Part shown: piece by piece, positions 9,938 to 15,401 of the stretch
How the letters are laid out: each line of letters begins with the position of its first letter
How positions within the stretch are numbered: the stretch's first letter is position 1
Source: Chloroflexota bacterium
GTDB taxonomy: Bacteria > Chloroflexota > UBA6077 > JAJPHF01
Length of the DNA stretch: 32,255 bases
NCBI GenBank assembly: GCA_019686175.1
Contig: JADGHJ010000013.1
Span: 1 to 32,255 of the forward strand
Reading direction: 5' to 3'
Notes under the pieces: model-generated
Told to the model about the DNA's origin: nothing
Seen by the model: the letters and a program-made list of their open reading frames with translations, nothing else
Database searches by the model: none
Made by a program: the position numbers and the translations under genes

Positions 9938-9951
9938 CTACCCAGGGGTAG
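9938..9951. promoter_or_regulatory. 14-bp perfect palindrome upstream of the importer operon
   Basis: CTACCC-AG-GGGTAG, a perfect 6-bp inverted repeat with a 2-base centre, 43 bases before the binding-protein start codon in the lacI-importer gap. A second short repeat (GCAC-TGC-GTGC) lies directly beside it at 9928-9938. The motif differs from the LacI-type operators at 11063-11090. It could be a site for another regulator, or a small hairpin in the mRNA. I see no convincing -35/-10 pair in the 122-base gap. Confidence 0.35.
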
Positions 9952-10016
9952 ACGCCACACCGCTCCGCTCGGCTAACTCCTCCGCACCACTCGGCTCGCC
10001 GCACCTCCTCCGCCGG

Positions 10017-11051
10017 TCAAGTCCCCTGTGACGCCGGGGGCCCGGTGCTCTCGCGTACGACCAGCTCGACCGGCAGCACCACTTGGCTGGCCCCGTCGCC
10101 ATGCCCCCGGTCGGGCTCCAGCATCCGGATTAACAGCTCGCTCGCGCGCTGCCCCATCTCGGCTAGCGGCACGCGCACGGTGGTGAGCGTGGGCGCCAGC
10201 CGCGCGGCGAGGGGGATGTCGTTGTAGCCCACCACCGATAGCTCCTCAGGCAAGCGGAGCCCGGCCGCCCGGGCCACGGCCATCGCGCCCACGGCCACCA
10301 GGTCGTTGGCGGCGAACACCGCGGTCGGCCGCTCGGCCGGGGGCAGCGCCAGGAGGGCAGCCATCCCGCGCTCGCCGGCCTCCTCAGTCAGTCCCCCCGG
10401 CACCACCAGCGACTCCGCGAGTGGTACGCCCAGCTCGTCGAGCCGCGCCCGAAAGGCCGCCAGGCGGGTCGCCGTGCTGCTGGCGTCGCGCGGCCCCGCG
10501 ATGTGGGCGATGCGGCGGTGGCCCAGCGCCACCAGGTGCTCGGCGACCAGTCGCCCCCCGGCCGCGTCGTCGGACACCACGCACGGCTCGGCTTCCCCAT
10601 CGCCGCGGCGATTGACCAGCACATAGGGCAAACCGAGCGTTGGGAGGAGAGCCAGGGTCGGATCGCCACGGCGCGCGGTGGCTACCAGCAGCCCGTCGAC
10701 ATGCCCCTCGCCGAGGACGCGCAGATGCTGCACGAAGTGCCGCGAATCGTCGTCCGTGTTGCAGAGGATCACGCTGTAGCCCGCGACACCCGTGGCCCGC
10801 TCGACCGCGCGCAGCAAGATGGCGAAGAATGGGTTGCTGATGTCGGGAACCAGCACGCCGAGCAAGTGCGTGCGCTGAGTCTTCAGCGAGCGTGCGAGGC
10901 GATTCGGTCGATAGCCCGTCTGCCTCGCCAGCGCGAGGATGCGGGCCCGGGTGGCCGGCGATAGGCGGGCGTCCGGATCGCCGTTGAGGACGCGGGACAC
11001 GGTCGAGGGATGCACGCCGACTTGCCGGGCCAGGTCACGAAGCCGCACCAT
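10017..11051 (-). CDS. LacI-family transcriptional regulator
   Basis: 344 aa from ATG 11051. An in-frame TTG at 11093 is ruled out because it lies inside the -10 box of the promoter. Domains: an N-terminal helix-turn-helix (about 3-22, LRDLARQVGVHPSTVSRVLN), a hinge helix (YRPNRLARSL, about 47-56) that reads the centre of the operator, and a periplasmic-binding-protein-like effector domain (from HLLGVLVPDISNPFF). The effector domain has the usual blocks LPYVLVNRR, GHRRIAHIAGP and FAANDLVAVGAM, and TTVRVPLAEMG near the C-terminus. Such proteins repress or activate sugar and other catabolic genes and release DNA on binding a small ligand. It is followed by the importer operon on the same strand and has two LacI-type operators in its own promoter, so it probably controls itself and the cluster. 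Confidence 0.93.
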   Translation of the reverse strand: MVRLRDLARQVGVHPSTVSRVLNGDPDARLSPATRARILALARQTGYRPNRLARSLKTQRTHLLGVLVPDISNPFFAILLRAVERATGVAGYSVILCNTDDDSRHFVQHLRVLGEGHVDGLLVATARRGDPTLALLPTLGLPYVLVNRRGDGEAEPCVVSDDAAGGRLVAEHLVALGHRRIAHIAGPRDASSTATRLAAFRARLDELGVPLAESLVVPGGLTEEAGERGMAALLALPPAERPTAVFAANDLVAVGAMAVARAAGLRLPEELSVVGYNDIPLAARLAPTLTTVRVPLAEMGQRASELLIRMLEPDRGHGDGASQVVLPVELVVRESTGPPASQGT

Positions 11052-11062
11052 GTCGTCCCCGC

Positions 11063-11091
11063 GCGCAAACGTTTTCCGCAATCGTTTGCGC
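11063..11091. promoter_or_regulatory. Tandem LacI-type operators in the lacI-family promoter
   Basis: Two CG-centred palindromes. Operator A, GCGCAAACGTTTTC (11063-11076), contains the perfect core AAACGTTT. Operator B, CGCAATCGTTTGCG (11077-11090), is a 14-mer with one mismatched pair. Their centres are 13 bp apart. The outer arms GCGCAAACG (11063-11071) and CGTTTGCGC (11083-11091) are also a perfect 9-bp inverted repeat. The core matches the well-known LacI/GalR-family pattern of A/T-flanked central CG with G/C outer bases. The sites cover the expected transcription start, so binding should block transcription. Confidence 0.75.
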
Positions 11092-11092
11092 A

Positions 11093-11121
11093 ATGGTAGC
11101 GGCCGCGCCGACTCTTGTCAA
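11093..11121 (-). promoter_or_regulatory. Sigma70-type promoter of the lacI-family gene
   Basis: On the minus strand: a perfect -35 box TTGACA (11121-11116), a 17-bp spacer, and a -10 box TACCAT (11098-11093, 4 of 6 matches). The start is expected near 11086, inside operator B. A leader of about 35 bases follows to ATG 11051. Confidence 0.75.
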
Positions 11122-11656
11122 GGAGGCTACCTGGTGCGGCTCGATAGGCCAGCCGCTCCTAAAATGACGCTGCTCTGGTCGCAGATCTCGTGCCCGCGCC
11201 ACCGGCGCGGCTGGCAGGACAGCGGGCGCTGTACGGCGTGCTCTGCCGCAGGCCCCGGTGGCCGGTGCCTGGCCAGCGTTGCGCGTAAAGGGAATGGACT
11301 CAGCCGCGCCGGACCTGCGCGCGAAGGCCCGCTGGCGATGAGCTGTTTGGCCGGCTGGCCGGGGGGGCGCCCGGTGCGGCAGCGGGCACCGCGGGTTCTC
11401 TATGCTAGTGGGACTAGAGGAGACCGCCGACCTCTCGCGCAACCTGGGGTTAGTGGCAGCGAGAACCGGCGGTACTGCTAGCGCGGCTGGAAATCCTGGC
11501 GGCGTGCCTGGTAGGGAGCCGGCCGCATGCAAGAATTACGTAAGAATCCGGACCCACCCTGGCGGCCGGCCTCGCGAACGCGCGGAAACAGGCAGCAAGC
11601 GGAGAAGCCACCGGTAGCAGCCTGTGCGGTGGTAGCGGCTGCCGGGAGCGGACTGG

Positions 11657-11665
11657 TGGTATAGT
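11657..11665 (+). promoter_or_regulatory. Candidate extended -10 promoter element facing the orphan terminator
   Basis: TGGTATAGT: the TGn extension plus TATAGT (5 of 6 matches to TATAAT). No good -35 box is seen 16-18 bases upstream. Transcription would start near 11672 and run into the hairpin at 11713-11747, giving an RNA of about 85 bases. No plus-strand gene lies downstream before dnaN. Confidence 0.4.
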
Positions 11666-11671
11666 GTCTAC

Positions 11672-11757
11672 ACCTAGTCCGCGTGCAGGCGGTCTGGGTC
11701 CCCCTCCCAGTTGGGGGCAGGGTGAGACGGCACCTCGCCCTGTCCCCTCACTTTTTC
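11672..11757 (+). ncRNA. Candidate small non-coding RNA (promoter-like element to terminator)
   Basis: Predicted only from its borders: an extended -10 at 11657-11665 and a terminator-like hairpin ending in TTTTT at 11756. Inside, CTGGG (11694-11698) can pair with CCCAG (11706-11710). CCCCC (11700-11704) can also pair with GGGGG (11713-11717), which would compete with the lower part of the terminator stem, as in an attenuator. No family recognised. It could also be just the end of a longer plus-strand transcript. Confidence 0.3.
11713..11756 (+). terminator. Strong rho-independent terminator-like hairpin, plus strand, with no annotated gene before it
   Basis: The 5' arm 11713-11726 (GGGGGCAGGGTGAG) pairs over 14 positions with 11734-11747 (CTCGCCCTGTCCCC), with two G-U wobbles and a 7-base loop. 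TCAC and then TTTTT (11752-11756) follow. The T-run is on the plus strand side only, so the orientation is plus. All protein genes within 5 kb on either side are on the minus strand. Confidence 0.6.
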
Positions 11758-11871
11758 GGTCCTGACACTCTCCATCTAGCTAAACGAAAAGTGGGCCCAA
11801 GTGTTACACCCCGGCCCGGATTTCCCGGACAGGCCCGTTCGAGGCAGCCGCGCGCCTGGGGTCGGCCCGCC

Positions 11872-12141
11872 TCACGAGCGCTCCGAGCGCAGCATGAACA
11901 CGATGGTGTTGCCGCGCCGCTGAATGTCCAGCTCCTTCCCTTCGGCGCGAGCTGCCGCCCGCAGGCGCGCGCGCACGGTGACGGGGCGCTCCCCCTCGGC
12001 CAGCACGAGGCGGCCGGCCGTCGCCTCATCGAGCTGGCGGATATAACGGATGTACTCGCTATATTCCGGCTGTGCCAGCCGCCGCGGTGCGGTGACCAAT
12101 CGCATCGCTTCCTCGCGGGAGATGCGCTGAAAGGTGGCCAT
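11872..12141 (-). CDS. Small hypothetical protein (89 aa)
   Basis: ATG 12141 with GGAGG just upstream. The frame is open further upstream but overlaps the hydrolase gene there and has no protein-like character. The 89 residues are soluble, charged and well ordered: MATFQRISREEAMRLVTAPR, then an aromatic segment QPEYSEYIRYIRQLD, a GRLVLAEGERPVTVRARL segment, a basic helix RAAARAEGKELD, and a final beta-like QRRGNTIVFML. The balanced composition and clear SD argue for a real gene. The pattern of a helix, then GE-x-R-x-V-x-x-RL, then GK-L-I-R suggests a small nucleic-acid-binding or regulatory protein, but I recognise no family and do not assign a function. It lies 86 bases behind the hydrolase gene with its own candidate -10 box. 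Confidence 0.7.
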   Translation of the reverse strand: MATFQRISREEAMRLVTAPRRLAQPEYSEYIRYIRQLDEATAGRLVLAEGERPVTVRARLRAAARAEGKELDIQRRGNTIVFMLRSERS

Positions 12142-12177
12142 GCCCCCTCCGTGGTGGTCTGCGGGAGTGCTGCTTCG

Positions 12178-12183
12178 ATTGTA
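12178..12183 (-). promoter_or_regulatory. Candidate -10 box of the small hypothetical gene
   Basis: TACAAT on the minus strand (5 of 6 matches), 37 bases before the ATG at 12141. The start would fall near 12171, giving a leader of about 30 bases. The -35 region at a 17-base spacing (TTCCGT) is poor. Confidence 0.4.
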
Positions 12184-12227
12184 GAGTGCGCGGCACGCGC
12201 ACGGAAGAAACCCCGCCCCTGCAGCGG

Positions 12228-13103
12228 CTATAGTGGTTCCCCCCGCAGGAAGCGGCTCACGATCCGGTTGTACTCTTCGGCCACTTCGTACTGGGGCCAG
12301 TGCGCGCAGTCGGTGAGTAGATGGAACTGGCCGTTGGGCAAGAGCGCAGCCGCTGCCTGGGCCTCTTCCCACGTGGTGCCGGGGTTATCGGTCGTCCACA
12401 ACACGAGCGTGGGATGCGGCACGCGGCGCAGGAGCGCAGGGGTGATCACCTGCGGGTTCTCCTCGGCTCCGCTGCCGAGCGCCGCCCCGGCGAGGATGCG
12501 TGGCATGACGCGGCGGGTGTCCGGCTGCTCGTAGATGCGCAAGCGCGTGGCCACCAGCTCGTCGGTGATCAGCGTCTTGTCCTTGACCAGCCATTCCAGC
12601 CGGGCCCGCACCGTCGCCACGCTGGGCTGCTCGATCGCCGCCCGCGTCAAGCGCGCCATCTCGGCGCGCTGCGGCGGCACGACCTGCTGAGCGGCGGTCA
12701 GCTTCAGCCCCGCCGCCGTGTTCAGCACCAGGCGCTCGACGCGCTCGGGATGCTCCAGGGCCAGCCAGAGAGCGACCCAGCCGCCCAGCGACTCGCCATT
12801 GATGTGGGCGCGCGCGGCCCCGATGGCGTCGAGCAGCGCGACCAGGTGCGCGGCGTAGTCGCGCGGCGTGTAGTCGATGAGCGGCTTGTCCGTGAAGCCG
12901 TGCCCGATCAGGTCCACGGCGTACACGTGGAAGTGCGCGCCCAGGGGTACCACGTTGCGGATGAAGCTCTCGGCGTGGCCGCCGGTGCCGTGTAGCAGCA
13001 GCAACGGCGGGCCACTACCGGCCTCGAGGACGCGGGTGCGGATGCCCCTCGCGTTGTAGTAGCGCACCTCGCCGCCGAGCATCTCTAGCCAAAACGTGCT
13101 CAC
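12228..13103 (-). CDS. Alpha/beta hydrolase, meta-cleavage-product-hydrolase-like
   Basis: 291 aa from GTG 13103, which has GGGGACGGAG upstream. An in-frame GTG at 13136 lacks an SD, so I chose the shorter form. Features: oxyanion-hole motif HGTGG (38-42), nucleophile S105 in the elbow GESLGG, catalytic histidine H268 in DCAHWPQYE, and a candidate acid in LVLWTTDNPG. The HGTGGHAESF start and the histidine followed by W-P are typical of C-C hydrolases such as MhpC/BphD that split aromatic ring-cleavage products, but esterases share the fold. No signal peptide. It lies 70 bases downstream of pncB on the same strand; the link to NAD salvage is probably positional only. Confidence 0.85.
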   Translation of the reverse strand: MSTFWLEMLGGEVRYYNARGIRTRVLEAGSGPPLLLLHGTGGHAESFIRNVVPLGAHFHVYAVDLIGHGFTDKPLIDYTPRDYAAHLVALLDAIGAARAHINGESLGGWVALWLALEHPERVERLVLNTAAGLKLTAAQQVVPPQRAEMARLTRAAIEQPSVATVRARLEWLVKDKTLITDELVATRLRIYEQPDTRRVMPRILAGAALGSGAEENPQVITPALLRRVPHPTLVLWTTDNPGTTWEEAQAAAALLPNGQFHLLTDCAHWPQYEVAEEYNRIVSRFLRGEPL

Positions 13104-13173
13104 GCTCCGTCCCCACTTGGGTCGCACGGAGGCCACGAAGCGGCGTGGCCCGGTGCAGGATGTCGTGTCGCGG

Positions 13174-14691
13174 CTAGCCCGTGGCCTCCTCGGCCGGGCG
13201 GTCGGGCCGCGCCGCCCGGCGCAGCGGATGCGGGACGATCTCGCCGCCCGCCCGCTGCATCGCCTGACGGCGCAGCTCCTGGAGGCGCTCCGAGAACCGC
13301 ACGGGATAGGGAGGCGCGCCGTTCAGCGCCTTGTAGCGCTCGGGCAAGGCCTGGAGTTGCTCGCGGGCGTGCTCCCAGACCTCGCTGATCGGCGGGAGGC
13401 TGCCCGGCGCGATGCGGCCGTCGATCACCACGGGGCGCAGCAGGCGCTCCGCCTCGGCGGGAGGGGGTTCATCGGCCAGGCAGACGATGTCCTCGACGAA
13501 CGGGCCGCGCCGGTACACCTCCTTGCGGCCGGGCCAGGTCGTCTTGGGGCCCGCCACTTTGACGGGGTAGGCGTAGCTGCCGTCGGGCCGGCGATAGGCG
13601 ACCTCCTTGTACACCCCGCCTAGGGCGCCGCCCTCCACGCCTTGCTCGACGCCGCCCGCGCCTACCGCTAGCGCCGTGCCCACGCCGAATGCGTCGAACG
13701 GCGCCCCCTCGGCCAGCAGGTCGGCGATCTTCCACTCGTCGAGGTCCCCGCTGCCGAGGATCTTCACATCGTGCAGGCCCTCCTCATCCAGCACCTGGCG
13801 CACGTACTTCGCGTCGCCCACCAGGTCGCCCGAGTCGAGCCGCACCGCCGCCAGCCGGTGGCCCAGCCGGTCACGCACGCGCTTGGCCACTCGACAGGCG
13901 ATGTGGATCGCCCGGCGGGGATCGTAGGTGTCCAGCAGCAGCGTGTAGCGGTTGAAGGTCTCGGCGACCGCCTCGAACGCCTCCTCCTCGCTGGGGAACA
14001 GCTGCACCAGCGCGTGCGGGATCGAGCCGGTGGCCGGCAGCCGGAAGCGGAACGCTGCGGCCAGGAACGAGGTGGAGGTGCAACCCGCGATGTAACTGGC
14101 GCGGGCGACGGTGAACGGCTCCTGCGCGCGCCGCGCTCCGAATTCCGCCACGCGCCGCCCCTGCGCGGCGTAGACGACCCGTGCGGCCTTGGTGGCGATC
14201 AGCGTCGACAGGTTGATCGCGTGCAGCAGCCCGGATTCCAGCAGCAGCGCCTCGCAGAACGGCCCAGTGACGCGCAGTAGCGGCTCCTCGGGGAACACTA
14301 CCGTCCCCTCGGCCATCGCCAGCACCTCGCCCGTGAAGCGCAGCCGGCGCAGGTAGGCCAGGAAGGCACGGTCGTAGTCGCGGATCTGCTGCAGGAATGC
14401 GAGGTCCTCGTCGCTGTAGTGGAACGCCTGGATGAACTCCAGCGCCTGCTCCAGGCCGGCGAACAGCATATAGGCGCTGCCGAACGGCGCGCGCCGCGTG
14501 TATAGGTCGAAGGTGGTCTCCTGGAGCTTGCCCGCCCGCCACGCGACATAGGCCGCGTCTGGGTGGTAGAGGTCGGTCATCAGCCCGGGATGGTAGGCGA
14601 CATAGCTCCGGTTGAGCGCGGTATCGAGCAGCGGGCGATCGAGCGGGCCGCTGCCAACCTCCCCGCCGATGGTCAACGGCTCTTGGCTCAT
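13174..14691 (-). CDS. pncB: Nicotinate phosphoribosyltransferase
   Basis: 505 aa, ATG 14691, overlapping the pncA stop as ATGA. Converts nicotinate plus PRPP to nicotinate mononucleotide (Preiss-Handler NAD salvage). Family blocks: N-terminal DTALNRSYVAYHPGLMTDLYHPDAAYVAW (the DLY tract), FGARRAQ (the conserved F-x-x-RR phosphate-binding region), GCTSTSFLAA, AVRLDSGDLVGDAKYVRQ, SGDLDEWKIADLLAEGAPFDAFGVGT and C-terminal KVAGPKTTWPGRKEVYR. The length fits the long NAPRTase type. It is translated directly after the nicotinamidase gene, so the pair turns nicotinamide into NaMN in two steps. Confidence 0.95.
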   Translation of the reverse strand: MSQEPLTIGGEVGSGPLDRPLLDTALNRSYVAYHPGLMTDLYHPDAAYVAWRAGKLQETTFDLYTRRAPFGSAYMLFAGLEQALEFIQAFHYSDEDLAFLQQIRDYDRAFLAYLRRLRFTGEVLAMAEGTVVFPEEPLLRVTGPFCEALLLESGLLHAINLSTLIATKAARVVYAAQGRRVAEFGARRAQEPFTVARASYIAGCTSTSFLAAAFRFRLPATGSIPHALVQLFPSEEEAFEAVAETFNRYTLLLDTYDPRRAIHIACRVAKRVRDRLGHRLAAVRLDSGDLVGDAKYVRQVLDEEGLHDVKILGSGDLDEWKIADLLAEGAPFDAFGVGTALAVGAGGVEQGVEGGALGGVYKEVAYRRPDGSYAYPVKVAGPKTTWPGRKEVYRRGPFVEDIVCLADEPPPAEAERLLRPVVIDGRIAPGSLPPISEVWEHAREQLQALPERYKALNGAPPYPVRFSERLQELRRQAMQRAGGEIVPHPLRRAARPDRPAEEATG

Positions 14692-15287
14692 CCGCCCACG
14701 CCTACCGCGGGCCGGATCGTCGCCCCGGCCGCCCGCAGCTTCTCCAGGGCTCGCGCGCCGTCGCCGGGCTGCAAGTCGACGGCGCGGACCGCATCCTCCA
14801 GTACCGTGACGCGGAAGCCGTGGGCCAGCGCGTCTAGCGCCGAGGCCTGCACGCAGTAGTCGGTCGCCAGCCCACCGACATACAGGTGCCGGACCCCGCG
14901 CTCCCGGAGCAGCTCGGCCAGCGGGCGGCCCTGCTCATCGCGGGCCTGGAAGGCCGAGTAGGCATCTTCGTCGGGGCCCATGCCCTTGGAGACGATGAGC
15001 GCGCCGGGCGGGAGCCGGAGCGCTTCCGCGAACGCCGCGCCGGGAGTACCCTGCACGCAGTGCGGCGGCCACGGCCCGCCCTGTGGCTGGAAGTGCGTGG
15101 TGACGGCGGGGTGCCAGTCGCGCGACGCAATGACAGGGCGCCCGGCCGCCGCGAACTGCTCTGCCAGCGCGTTGAGCGGCGGGATCACGGCGTGGCCCTC
15201 GGGCACGCCCAGTGCGCCGCCGGGCAAGAAGTCGTTCTGCACATCCACGATCAAGAGCGCGCTATCTGGCTCGGGTGTCCAGCTCAT
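14688..15287 (-). CDS. pncA: Nicotinamidase (isochorismatase-fold cysteine amidohydrolase)
   Basis: 199 aa from ATG 15287, with GGGGAG 8 bases upstream; a TTG two codons earlier is less likely. Deamidates nicotinamide to nicotinate. Catalytic triad D15 (IVDVQNDFLPGG), K101 (IVSKGM) and C145 (LATDYCVQ) is visible, as is the metal site D57 and H59 (SRDWHP) with H76 (PPHCVQGT). These residues and the length are typical of PncA. The stop overlaps the pncB start (ATGA), so the two are translated together. The gene has a candidate extended -10 box at 15359-15367. Confidence 0.95.
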   Translation of the reverse strand: MSWTPEPDSALLIVDVQNDFLPGGALGVPEGHAVIPPLNALAEQFAAAGRPVIASRDWHPAVTTHFQPQGGPWPPHCVQGTPGAAFAEALRLPPGALIVSKGMGPDEDAYSAFQARDEQGRPLAELLRERGVRHLYVGGLATDYCVQASALDALAHGFRVTVLEDAVRAVDLQPGDGARALEKLRAAGATIRPAVGVGG

Positions 15288-15349
15288 CTTCAACTCCCCC
15301 CAAGCCGCACGGCCACGGTAGGTGAGCCTCGCGAGGTCGAGGCTGATCT

Positions 15350-15370
15350 GTCTGCTGGATGATAGCAGAC
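15350..15370 (-). promoter_or_regulatory. Extended -10 of pncA embedded in a 7-bp inverted repeat
   Basis: On the minus strand TGCTATCAT (15367-15359) is an extended -10 (TATCAT, 5 of 6). It lies inside a perfect inverted repeat, GTCTGCT - 7 bases - AGCAGAC (15350-15370), so it may be an operator as well as a promoter. The start would be near 15352, giving a leader of about 65 bases. No clear -35. The hairpin could also serve as a weak terminator for the gene ending at 15402, but no T-run follows. Confidence 0.45.
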
Positions 15371-15401
15371 CGCTCGCCCCCGAGTGTCCGCCTCCCGAGC
15401 G

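Larger units (their letters stand above)
11094..11871. other. 778-bp stretch without a convincing protein gene
   Basis: The first 28 bases are the lacI promoter. The rest, up to the stop of the small gene at 11872, has frames open only by GC bias. The longest (minus strand 11532-11035) runs through the lacI promoter and operators and resembles nothing. A short plus-strand frame at 11527-11664 (45 codons, ATG, AGGGAG 10 bases upstream, basic N-terminus and hydrophobic C-terminus) is possible but weak. The right part holds an extended -10 element and a strong plus-strand terminator-like hairpin (separate entries). An imperfect inverted repeat, CACTTTTTCG (11749-11758) and CGAAAAGTG (11785-11793), follows. 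No recognised RNA family signature (RNase P, tmRNA, SRP) was seen. Confidence 0.6.

Noticed and set aside
8347-9951. 534-codon plus-strand frame opposite the importer genes
   Set aside because: Mirror of the ATPase and binding-protein genes; no domain pattern, very rich in Arg, His, Asp and Leu as expected for an antisense shadow.
11035-11532. 165-codon minus-strand frame upstream of the LacI-family gene
   Set aside because: It runs through the promoter and operators of that gene, has no recognisable motif and biased composition.
11527-11664. 45-codon plus-strand frame with an SD-like AGGGAG
   Set aside because: Too short and too biased to call as a gene; mentioned only as a possibility in the spacer entry.
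11700-11756. T-box or other riboswitch at the orphan terminator
   Set aside because: AGGGTGAGACGG has a slight likeness to the T-box core, but the full conserved T-box sequence, specifier loop and a downstream aminoacyl-tRNA synthetase or amino-acid gene are missing.
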